Shown: in pieces, positions 28,170-36,428 of the stretch | Layout of the letters: each line of letters opens with the position of its first letter | Position numbering within the stretch: the stretch's first letter is position 1 | DNA from: Aliidiomarina sp. B3213 | GTDB taxonomy: Bacteria; Pseudomonadota; Gammaproteobacteria; Enterobacterales; Alteromonadaceae | DNA: 64,000 nucleotides | Reading direction: 5' to 3' | Assembly (NCBI RefSeq): GCF_003290085.1 | Contig: NZ_QMKJ01000001.1 | Span: 62,001 to 126,000 of the forward strand | Translations under genes and position numbers: made by a program | The notes under the pieces: generated by a model | Database searches by the model: none | The model's input: only the letters and a program-made list of their open reading frames with translations | Told to the model about the DNA's origin: nothing

Positions 28170-29119
28170 GCATATTGCCTCTTCGACTCTTGCCATTGCT
28201 CTTCCGGTGGAGAACCAGCTGAAAAATTCAAGATAGGAACGCCAGCCGATTTAAAGTATTCAAGTTGCTGCTCTTGTAGCTGTAAGCTGTTTTCTTCATA
28301 GGCCTGTTTAAATTGAGGTGAGGAAAAGTCAAAGTCTACTTCGTAGTCACCATCGGTAGCTCGTAATGCCTCTCCTTTGAATTCCGGTAGCGATATCTCG
28401 AGAGGGTCATATACGTTGATGGCTAAAACTCTGTTATGTCTTCGTAGCCCACGTATAAGGGTTAAAGAGGCTTGGTCGAGTTGCGAGAAATCACTGATTA
28501 AAATAACGTCTGAACCTGGTGTTACCAATGTTTGCAGCCGTTGTAATTGTTTATAGAGAGTTTGCTGAGCGGGCGCCTCAGAGGCTGACTCTTGCTCTGT
28601 TCTTATCATCATTTTCAACCAGCGCAGTACACCTTTTTCGCGACCTTGTGGTTTCATTTCATGGGCAATAGAGTCGGTAAATACTAATCCTCCAATTCTA
28701 TCGCCTCGTTTTGCTACTGCCCAGCCGATTGCTGCGGCAATGTGAGCTGCGCACACAGACTTAAAAAGAAGCTGGCTACCAAACCGCATAGAGTGAGAAA
28801 GGTCGACGCATACAAAAACAGGGCGCTCTTTCTCTTCTCGAAAAAGCTTTGTGTAGGTGTCTCCCGTACGAGCGGTCACGCGCCAATCGATAGCTCGAAT
28901 ATCGTCTCCAGGTTGGTAATGGCGAACTTCATCGAACTCCATGCCTCTGCCACGTTGTTTACTTAGCTTAGAGCCTTGCTGGGTATGGCTGCCTTGCTTA
29001 CCTCGAAACGGAGGCGTAAACGGGCGCGAACGGTAATAGAGAAGCTCTTTGACTTGCAAAGACACACCATTACATTTCCACTTATTTAGCCATTCTTCCG
29101 GCTTAAGGGTGGACTTCAC
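28166..29119 (-). CDS. DUF58 domain protein of the Bat operon
   Basis: About 317 residues, starting at GTG that overlaps the moxR stop (GTGA). The frame is open further upstream, but that stretch is moxR coding sequence. The DUF58 core is evident: GMEFDEVRHYQPGDDIRAIDWRVTARTGDTYTKLF (residues about 60-95), then VFVCVDLSHSMRFG with a VWA-like DxSxS motif. Soluble, no membrane span. DUF58 proteins act with MoxR ATPases on metal-site maturation or envelope processes; the precise role here is unknown. Confidence 0.88.
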   Translation of the reverse strand: MKSTLKPEEWLNKWKCNGVSLQVKELLYYRSRPFTPPFRGKQGSHTQQGSKLSKQRGRGMEFDEVRHYQPGDDIRAIDWRVTARTGDTYTKLFREEKERPVFVCVDLSHSMRFGSQLLFKSVCAAHIAAAIGWAVAKRGDRIGGLVFTDSIAHEMKPQGREKGVLRWLKMMIRTEQESASEAPAQQTLYKQLQRLQTLVTPGSDVILISDFSQLDQASLTLIRGLRRHNRVLAINVYDPLEISLPEFKGEALRATDGDYEVDFDFSSPQFKQAYEENSLQLQEQQLEYFKSAGVPILNFSAGSPPEEQWQESKRQYA

Positions 29120-30075
29120 GTTGCAGGCACCTTTAATAATAATTGATCGATAACTTGGTCTTTTTGAATTCCGTCGGCTTCGGCTTCGTAACTTAAAATA
29201 AGACGATGACGAAGTACTGGGTGCAGCATCGCTTGAATATCGTCGGGAGTTACAAAGTCGCGACCGTCTAACCATGCTCTAGCTCGCGCGCAGCGGTCTA
29301 GTGCAATAGTCGCTCGCGGGCTAGCGCCAATTTCTATCCATTGTGCAAGTTCAGCGTCGTAGTCACCCGGCTGTCGGGTAGCTACAATAAGGGCAACCAA
29401 ATAGCGCTCCACATTTTCTTCCATGTGAACATTTAATGCTTCTTGGCGCGCTGAGAAAATATCAGTTTGCGAAATTTTAGGCGGCTCAACGGTAGGTGTT
29501 CCTAACGACTCATTTCTATTCAGTCGCAGAATTTGGGTTTCAATTTCACTGTCTGGATACGACACCACTAAGTGCATTAAAAAACGGTCGAGTTGAGCTT
29601 CTGGAAGTGGATAAGTACCTTCCTGTTCCAGTGGGTTCTGCGTTGCCATAACCGTAAATAATTCGGGTAATGGGTAAGTGGTTTGGCCCACTGTAATTTG
29701 ACGCTCTGCCATGGCTTCTAGTAATGCTGCCTGAACTTTGGCAGGCGCACGGTTAATTTCGTCCGCAAGTACTAAATTGTGGAATAAAGGACCTTTTTGA
29801 AATTGAAATTCGCCGGTTTCAGGTCGATAAATATCGGTTCCTGTGAGGTCAGCAGGCAGGAGGTCGGGGGTAAACTGGACTCGGTGAAAGTCCCCCTCTA
29901 TACCTTGAGAGAGTGCCTGCACTGCACGAGTTTTAGCCAAGCCTGGTGGACCTTCAACAAGAATATGACCATTGGCAAGTAAGGTAACAAGCAAGTGCTC
30001 AACAAGTTCGGGTTGTCCCAATACTTGTTGTTCTAAATACTTGCGCAATTGTTGAAATGGAGCTGCGTGTTGCAT
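29116..30075 (-). CDS. MoxR-type AAA+ ATPase
   Basis: A 319-residue AAA+ protein beginning MQHAAPFQQLRKY (an upstream in-frame ATG at 30126 is also possible). Walker A GPPGLAKT, Walker B LVLADEINRAPAKVQ, sensor 1 ATQNPLEQEGTYPLPEAQLDRF and the MoxR C-terminal lid (ASPRATIALDRCARARAWLDGRDFVTPDDI) are all present. MoxR chaperones act on VWA-domain partners; the five downstream genes encode such partners in one translationally coupled chain. Confidence 0.92.
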   Translation of the reverse strand: MQHAAPFQQLRKYLEQQVLGQPELVEHLLVTLLANGHILVEGPPGLAKTRAVQALSQGIEGDFHRVQFTPDLLPADLTGTDIYRPETGEFQFQKGPLFHNLVLADEINRAPAKVQAALLEAMAERQITVGQTTYPLPELFTVMATQNPLEQEGTYPLPEAQLDRFLMHLVVSYPDSEIETQILRLNRNESLGTPTVEPPKISQTDIFSARQEALNVHMEENVERYLVALIVATRQPGDYDAELAQWIEIGASPRATIALDRCARARAWLDGRDFVTPDDIQAMLHPVLRHRLILSYEAEADGIQKDQVIDQLLLKVPAT

Positions 30076-30314
30076 CTGTAAGACTCCCAGATTCTTATAA
30101 TTTTTTAAGGCGTTTGCTACGACCATGAATGCATTCTACAGTTCCCGTCAACAGTAAGTATTTGCAGGGAAATGCTAATGGCTTCGTTATTTTGATTTAT
30201 AGTAACTCTTACAATGGGGTTATTCATCTGCTTTGCAAGGTTTCTTTCTGACTCAGATCTCGTTAGAATCGGGATGAAATTCGTGGTCAGACCAGTATTC
30301 GATAGGGGATTTAT

Positions 30315-31628
30315 ATGTCAGCACCGCAACAACGATTGATTACGCCTAACGGCGATCGTATCGCAATCGTGGCAGGTTTACGTACACCGTTCGCTAAACA
30401 AGCGAGCTTTTTTCATGGTGTGCCTGCGCTCGATATGGGGAAAATGGTAGTTCAAGAGCTTATCCAACGATTCGACGTAGACCCAGCATGGGTGCAACAG
30501 TTGGTTTTTGGGCAAGTCGTACAAATGCCAGAAGCTCCTAATATCGCCAGAGAGATTGTATTAGGAACGAGTTTACCCGTAAGCACCGATGCATACAGTG
30601 TGTCTAGAGCTTGTGCTACAAGTTTCCAGTCTGCTGTAAATATTGCAGAGTCGATGCTTGCTGGCACTATCGATGTTGGTATCGCAGGTGGTGCAGACTC
30701 GTCGTCGGTGTTGCCTATTGGCGTGTCTAAAAAGCTTGCGCGAGCGCTAGTCGATCTGACTAAAGCGAAGACCTTAGGTCAGCGTATCGCTATTTTCCGT
30801 CGTTTAGGACTGAAAGACTTATTACCTGTGCCACCAGCGGTTGCAGAATATTCAACAGGGTTGAGTATGGGACAAACCGCTGAACAAATGGCTAAAACGC
30901 ATGGTATTACGCGAGAAGCACAGGACGAATTAGCGCACCGTTCACATACCTTAGCGCACCAAGCGTGGGAAGAAGGGAAGCTCACCGAGGAAGTGATGAC
31001 TGCTCATGTGCCTCCTTATAAGTCGTATTATGAGAAAGACAACAACATTCGCGAAAATTCTGACTTAGCGGGTTACGCAAGATTACGCCCGGTGTTTGAT
31101 CGCAAGCACGGTAGTGTGACTGCAGCAAATGCCACGCCGCTAACCGATGGTGCGTCTGCAGTACTCATGATGACAGAGAGTAAAGCTAAAGCGTTAGGTT
31201 ATAAGCCATTGGGTTACATTAAGAGCTATGCATTCTCTGCAATAGATGTACATACCGATATGTTGATGGGACCTTCGTACGCAACGCCTATCGCACTCGA
31301 CCGTGCAGGAATGAAGCTTTCTGATTTAGATCTTATCGATATGCACGAAGCTTTCGCAGCGCAGACACTGGCGAACAAGAAGATGTTCGCAAGTAAAAAG
31401 TTTGCAGAAGAAAAATTAGGTCGTAGTGAAGCTATCGGTGAAATTGACGAAAGTAAATTTAACGTACTTGGCGGCTCTATCGCTTATGGGCATCCTTTTG
31501 CCGCAACTGGTACACGCATGCTAACCCAAACCCTTCGTGAACTTCAGCGTCGTGGCGGTGGTGTAGGACTAACAACAGCATGTGCCGCAGGTGGTTTAGG
31601 TGCAGCAGTAATTGTGGAGGCAGAATAA
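30315..31628 (+). CDS. fadI: 3-ketoacyl-CoA thiolase FadI
   Basis: The thiolase subunit of the second (anaerobic-type) fatty acid beta-oxidation complex. It cleaves 3-ketoacyl-CoA to acetyl-CoA and a shortened acyl-CoA. The acylated cysteine lies in [13 protein letters not shown] (near Cys99), with the C-terminal [16 protein letters not shown] and CAAGGLGAA motifs bearing the other active His and Cys. At 437 residues it matches FadI (longer than FadA). Its stop overlaps the fadJ start (TAATG). Confidence 0.95.
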   Translation: MSAPQQRLITPNGDRIAIVAGLRTPFAKQASFFHGVPALDMGKMVVQELIQRFDVDPAWVQQLVFGQVVQMPEAPNIAREIVLGTSLPVSTDAYSVSRACATSFQSAVNIAESMLAGTIDVGIAGGADSSSVLPIGVSKKLARALVDLTKAKTLGQRIAIFRRLGLKDLLPVPPAVAEYSTGLSMGQTAEQMAKTHGITREAQDELAHRSHTLAHQAWEEGKLTEEVMTAHVPPYKSYYEKDNNIRENSDLAGYARLRPVFDRKHGSVTAANATPLTDGASAVLMMTESKAKALGYKPLGYIKSYAFSAIDVHTDMLMGPSYATPIALDRAGMKLSDLDLIDMHEAFAAQTLANKKMFASKKFAEEKLGRSEAIGEIDESKFNVLGGSIAYGHPFAATGTRMLTQTLRELQRRGGGVGLTTACAAGGLGAAVIVEAE

Positions 31629-33754
31629 TGACTGATACAGCGAAAGCATTTTCTTTAGACATTCGCGACAACGGCATTGGTGTCGTCACAATCGATGTTC
31701 CTGGCGAGTCTATGAACACGCTTAAGGCGACATTCGTCGAAGAAGTTTCTGAATTAATGTCAGCAATTAAGGGCAATAAAGACCTTAAAGGTTTGGTGTT
31801 TATTAGCGGTAAGCCGAGCTCGTTTGTCGCTGGTGCTGATATTCGCATGATCAATGAATGCCGCACCGCAGAAGACGCCGAGAGTTTAGCGCGTCAAGGA
31901 CAGGCTTTATTTGATGAGTTAGAAGCACTGACAATCCCTGTGATTGCGGCTATCCATGGACCAGCTTTAGGCGGCGGTTTAGAGTTGGCACTGGCGTGTC
32001 ATGCTCGTGTTCTATCAGACTCACCCAAAACGGTACTTGGACTTCCTGAAGTACAGCTAGGCCTACTTCCTGGCTCTGGTGGCACGCAACGCTTGCCGCG
32101 TATTGTAGGTATTCAGCAAGGTTTAACGCTAATGCTGACCGGCAAACAGTTACGTGCAAAACAAGCGAAAAAGTTAGGGTTAGCGAACGAGGTTGTGCCT
32201 GAGTCGATATTACTTGATGCGGCTATGGAAATGGCGCTGAAAGGCAAACCTGCAACACCAAAACCTAAATTGAACTTCATGGGTAAAGTACTTGAAGGCC
32301 CAATGAAAGGTGTGGTGTTTAGTAAAGCTCGCGAACAAGCTCAAAAGAAAGCGAAAGGTAATTACCCAGCTATTGATTGCATCATTGACACCATTAAAAC
32401 GGGTGTGACAAAGGGTATGAAAGCTGGCTTGGCGTTTGAAGCTAAGAAGTTTGGTGAGTTGGCGATGACGCCAGAGTCTCAGCAACTTCGTAATATCTTC
32501 TTCGCAACCACAGAGATGAAGAAAGAAACTGGCGCTGAAGGCACTAAACCAAGTGAAGTGAAAAAAGTTGGCGTGCTAGGCGGTGGTTTAATGGGCGGCG
32601 GCATCGCGCATGTCACCATTAATAAAGCTAAGTTACCGGTTCGCTTGAAAGATATTAACCATGACGGTATTTCTAACGCCATGGCTTATCACAATAAATT
32701 ACTGCAACCACGGTTAAAGCGACGTCACATTACGAAAGCGGACTATGAGAAGCAGTTACTTATGCTTACGGGAAGCTTAAACTACAGTGGCTACAAAGAC
32801 GCAGACATCGTTGTAGAAGCAGTATTCGAAGACCTAGACTTGAAGCAAAAGATGGTTGCAGACATCGAGCAAAATGCGGCTGAGCACACCATATTTGCTA
32901 CCAATACTTCTTCGTTACCGATTACTCAAATTGCAGCGAAAGCAAAGCGTCCAGGACAAGTGATCGGGCTGCATTACTTCTCTCCGGTAGAGAAAATGCC
33001 GTTGGCGGAAATTATTACCCATGAAGGCACTACGCCAGAAACAATTGCAACGACAGTGCAGTTTGCTAAGCAGCAAGGTAAAACGCCGATTGTGGTTGCA
33101 GATGGTGCAGGTTTTTACGTGAACCGTATTCTAGCGCCATATATGAATGAAGCTGCGCGTTGGTTACTTGCCGGAGAGCCTGTCGAAGCAATCGACAAAG
33201 CGTTGGTTCAATTTGGTTTCCCTGTGGGACCAGTTGCGTTGCTTGATGAAGTAGGCATCGATGTAGCTAGTAAGGTTGCGCCTATTTTGCGTAACGAACT
33301 TGGCGAACGCTTTGAAGCTCCAGACGCGTTTAGCAAACTTATTGATGACGGACGTAAAGGCCGCAAAACCAAGAAAGGCTTCTACCGTTACGATAGCAAA
33401 GCAAAGGGCAAGCAAGTTGATAGCTCGGTGTATCAGGTCTTAGGTATTCAACCTAATGCCCAAGCAAGCGCCAAAGCTATCTCAGAGCGTTGCGTATTGC
33501 CGATGCTGAATGAAGCGGCATGGTGCTTACAAGAAAATATTATCCGCTCGCCTCGCGACGGTGATATTGGTGCGATCTTTGGTATTGGTTTCCCTCCGTT
33601 CAGAGGTGGTCCTTTCCGATACATGGATGCACTCGGTGTAGCGCATATTGTTGAGCGCCTTGAAGCTCTAGCAGCAAGTGAGGGCGAGCGTTTCAAACCT
33701 TGTGAACTGCTAGTGACGATGGCACAAGAAAACCAGAAATTTTACAAAGATTAA
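31628..33754 (+). CDS. fadJ: Fatty acid oxidation complex subunit FadJ (enoyl-CoA hydratase / 3-hydroxyacyl-CoA dehydrogenase)
   Basis: A 708-residue multifunctional beta-oxidation subunit. The N-terminal crotonase domain (1-190) has the oxyanion-hole motif SSFVAGADIRM and the catalytic glutamates in GGGLELALACH and LPEVQLGLLPGSGGTQ. The dehydrogenase domain begins with the NAD-binding GGGLMGGGIAH near 318 and carries LHYFSPVEKMPLAEII. C-terminal 3HCDH repeats follow. The start is the ATG overlapping the fadI stop; an in-frame ATG 48 bases upstream lies within fadI and is not preferred. Confidence 0.95.
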   Translation: MTDTAKAFSLDIRDNGIGVVTIDVPGESMNTLKATFVEEVSELMSAIKGNKDLKGLVFISGKPSSFVAGADIRMINECRTAEDAESLARQGQALFDELEALTIPVIAAIHGPALGGGLELALACHARVLSDSPKTVLGLPEVQLGLLPGSGGTQRLPRIVGIQQGLTLMLTGKQLRAKQAKKLGLANEVVPESILLDAAMEMALKGKPATPKPKLNFMGKVLEGPMKGVVFSKAREQAQKKAKGNYPAIDCIIDTIKTGVTKGMKAGLAFEAKKFGELAMTPESQQLRNIFFATTEMKKETGAEGTKPSEVKKVGVLGGGLMGGGIAHVTINKAKLPVRLKDINHDGISNAMAYHNKLLQPRLKRRHITKADYEKQLLMLTGSLNYSGYKDADIVVEAVFEDLDLKQKMVADIEQNAAEHTIFATNTSSLPITQIAAKAKRPGQVIGLHYFSPVEKMPLAEIITHEGTTPETIATTVQFAKQQGKTPIVVADGAGFYVNRILAPYMNEAARWLLAGEPVEAIDKALVQFGFPVGPVALLDEVGIDVASKVAPILRNELGERFEAPDAFSKLIDDGRKGRKTKKGFYRYDSKAKGKQVDSSVYQVLGIQPNAQASAKAISERCVLPMLNEAAWCLQENIIRSPRDGDIGAIFGIGFPPFRGGPFRYMDALGVAHIVERLEALAASEGERFKPCELLVTMAQENQKFYKD

Positions 33755-33771
33755 TTAAAACCTTTGGAAAC

Positions 33772-33812
33772 AAAGCCACGGCGTAACGAATTTGTTATTC
33801 CGTGGCTTTTTT
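33772..33812 (+). terminator. Rho-independent terminator of fadIJ
   Basis: Stem AAAGCCACGG with CCGTGGCTTT, 18-base loop, followed by TTTT; begins 18 bases after fadJ. Confidence 0.8.
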
Positions 33813-33897
33813 GCATAACAAGCGTGCAAATGACCCTTCTTTAAGCTTTGGCTATAATAACCACAATTACCTTAGTTAAGTTGTATGAGGATAAGCC

Positions 33898-34095
33898 ATG
33901 CTTTGGTTCTTCTTGATAAGCGCGTGTTTCGCTGTGATGTTTTACGTTAAAGCTTACCAGTATGCTATGGGCCCAAGACGGTGGAGTTTAATCGGTTTAT
34001 GTTTAGGGCCACTAGCATGGCCGCTGTTTCGCACGCATCAACAATTTAGATTATTGAAAGCGCTGGGTAGGGAAGGGGTTTTATTTAACGCTTAG
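33898..34095 (+). CDS. Small membrane protein, unknown function
   Basis: A 65-residue protein with one clear membrane span (residues 2-18, WFFLISACFAVMFYVKA) and a second hydrophobic segment (SLIGLCLGPLAWPLF). The Gly-Pro-Arg-Arg turn between them suggests a hairpin. ATG is preceded by GAGGATAAG. Real because of the start context, clean composition and its own upstream TATAATAACC-like element, but I do not recognise a family. Its last 15 bases overlap the convergent PAS-GGDEF-EAL gene. Confidence 0.62.
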   Translation: MLWFFLISACFAVMFYVKAYQYAMGPRRWSLIGLCLGPLAWPLFRTHQQFRLLKALGREGVLFNA

Positions 34096-36372
34096 TGCAG
34101 TTTTTTCTTCGGCGAACACTTCAAAGTCGGCGCCTTGCATAGGCTTAGCAAAATAGAAGCCTTGCACTGTTTCACATCTCAAGGTGCTGAGTACCATGAG
34201 TTGCTCCGCATACTCTACACCTTCTGCAACTACGCTCAAGTCGAGGTTGTGAGCCATAGAAATAATCGACGCCACCATATTACGCTCTCGCGCACTTGTG
34301 TGAATGTCGTCGATAAAGGCTTTATCGATCTTCAAGCAGTGAATAGGGAACCGTTTCAGGTACGCTAGTGACGAATAGCCTGTGCCGAAGTCGTCGAGTG
34401 CCAAATGAATGCCACAGTTGGCTAACTCGGTCATGATTTGAATAGCTTTTTCGGGATTGGTCATAACCATCCCTTCAGTGATTTCTAGTTCTAGCGCTTC
34501 TGCAGGTAACCCTGTTTTATCTAAAATAGCGAGAATGCTGTGTACTAGGTTAGGTTGGTTAAACTGTCTCGCAGAAAGGTTTACCGCAACGCGGCCATGA
34601 AACAGTCCACGCTGTAGCCACTCTTTTGCATCTAAACAGGCTTTTTCTAAAACCCGCTCACCAAGTTCTAAAATAAGTCCTGTTTCTTCAGCTAATGGAA
34701 TAAATTCCGCAGGGCTCATTTCACCATGATTCGGCACAAATATGCGTGCTAGCGCTTCTAAACCTTCTATTTTGCCCGTCGCAATATTCAGCTTCGGTTG
34801 GTAGTGCACACGTAGGTGGTCATCTTTCAGACACTGGCGAAGCTGGTTTTCAATTTGTAGGCGATTTACCGCAGCTTCGTTCATAGACTCACTGAAGAAT
34901 TGATAAGTGTTTCCGCCCCTATACTTGGCGTGGTACATCGCGGTGTCTGCGTTTTGCAATAACTCTAAGGATGAGTCGCCGTCATCTGGATAAACTACTA
35001 CGCCTAGAGAGCCATTCACCACGAGCTCGTGCTCTTCAACTAAGAAAGGTTCGTGCAAGGCTGAAACCAGCTCCTCTGCAATATTAGCCACACTGCTGAG
35101 GTCGGATATTTGTTCTAAAACAATCGCGAACTCGTCACCACCCAAACGGTAAAGTGAGTCTTGGCGAGAAATTAACTCATTAATGCGCTCTGCAACCTGA
35201 CAAAGTAGAACGTCACCGATATCGTGGCTAAGCGAGTCGTTAATCTTTTTGAAGTTATCGAGATCAAAGATTAAAAGTGCGTGTGGAATGCGTTTTCGAA
35301 CAAGGGTGGAGTGACTCACCTGGAAGTAGGAGCGGTTAGGTAATCCGGTTAAGGTATCGGTGTTGGCTAAACGCCTCAGTTCGGTTTCGGTAACCTTCCG
35401 TTGTGTAATGTCTGCAAAGCTTGCCACATAGTGCGTAATAACACCGTCATCACGTTTGATGGCGTCAATACTAATATCGATGGTGTATCGCTCGCCAGAC
35501 GCTCTTAAGTCGTCCACTTCACCACGCCAGCTTCCGCTTAAGGAAAGCTGTTCTTTTACATGAGCAGTAAATTGATCGGAATACAGCGCCAACCTGAAAG
35601 GGCGACCTGTGGTTTGTTCTCGCGAAATTCCAGTGATTCTAACGAAGGCGTCGTTTACTTCTACCGCTTTGAAGTCTCGGTCGTAAATACACACACCGTC
35701 TGAGATATTGGTGAAAGAGGCTGCGAATAAACGTACTCGCTCTTGCGCCATAAATAGCTCATGAACGTCTTTGATGGTACCTGTCATTCGAATCGCGGTG
35801 CCATCTGCGTCTCTTTCTACAACTTTGCCTCGGTCAAGAAGCCAGCGCCATTCATCATCTTTGTCTTTAACGCGGTAAGTTACCTCGTAATGATCGACAT
35901 GATTACTTAGGTGCTGAATTAATGCGTCTCGAACTCTGCTTTGGTCGTCTTCATGAATAATGGCTGAGGCGTTTTTGTTACGAATGCCGTCTTGAGGAAA
36001 GTCTTTAATGGTATTCCAATCATTTTGACAATAGAGCTCACCGCTTGATATTTCCCAGTCCCAAAGCTGATCGCCACTTCCCCATAAACTGAGCTTTAAG
36101 CGCTCCTCACTGGCTTTTATGTGCCGAATGGTTTCTCGTCGTGCACGGAAAATCTCAAAGCCCAAACCAAGTAAGACAATAATAAAGAAGCTGAAAATTG
36201 CAATAGACCAACCTGAACGCCACCATGGCGCGAGGTTTTGAGGGAGCTGTGTAGCAGACACAGGTAAACTTGCCGTTGCTAAGAGGAGCAAAGAACAGCT
36301 TGTGAGCCACATTGGGAATTGAGTTGTTATGCGTCTACTAATTTTATTTATTATTGTGAAGCGCACGCTCAC
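34081..36372 (-). CDS. Membrane-bound PAS-GGDEF-EAL cyclic di-GMP protein
   Basis: A 763-residue protein. The N-terminus has a signal-like segment (about 20-40) and a membrane span near 52-75 (WSIAIFSFFIIVLLGLGFEIF). Two PAS-type sensor domains lie near 80-200 and 205-330, a GGDEF domain at 340-490 with intact GGDEF, and an EAL domain at 505-755 with EALAR, plus DDFGTGYSSLAYLKRFP and KIDKAFI. Either or both activities could be present; no RxxD inhibitory site precedes GGDEF. The start is uncertain: GTG at 36372 has only a weak ribosome site; ATG at 36312 would shorten it by 20 residues. Confidence 0.88.
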   Translation of the reverse strand: MSVRFTIINKISRRITTQFPMWLTSCSLLLLATASLPVSATQLPQNLAPWWRSGWSIAIFSFFIIVLLGLGFEIFRARRETIRHIKASEERLKLSLWGSGDQLWDWEISSGELYCQNDWNTIKDFPQDGIRNKNASAIIHEDDQSRVRDALIQHLSNHVDHYEVTYRVKDKDDEWRWLLDRGKVVERDADGTAIRMTGTIKDVHELFMAQERVRLFAASFTNISDGVCIYDRDFKAVEVNDAFVRITGISREQTTGRPFRLALYSDQFTAHVKEQLSLSGSWRGEVDDLRASGERYTIDISIDAIKRDDGVITHYVASFADITQRKVTETELRRLANTDTLTGLPNRSYFQVSHSTLVRKRIPHALLIFDLDNFKKINDSLSHDIGDVLLCQVAERINELISRQDSLYRLGGDEFAIVLEQISDLSSVANIAEELVSALHEPFLVEEHELVVNGSLGVVVYPDDGDSSLELLQNADTAMYHAKYRGGNTYQFFSESMNEAAVNRLQIENQLRQCLKDDHLRVHYQPKLNIATGKIEGLEALARIFVPNHGEMSPAEFIPLAEETGLILELGERVLEKACLDAKEWLQRGLFHGRVAVNLSARQFNQPNLVHSILAILDKTGLPAEALELEITEGMVMTNPEKAIQIMTELANCGIHLALDDFGTGYSSLAYLKRFPIHCLKIDKAFIDDIHTSARERNMVASIISMAHNLDLSVVAEGVEYAEQLMVLSTLRCETVQGFYFAKPMQGADFEVFAEEKTALSVK

Positions 36373-36428
36373 CTCGAATTAGACTATCCATTACGGATAG
36401 CATCATTTATGAACCTAAAATTAACGGA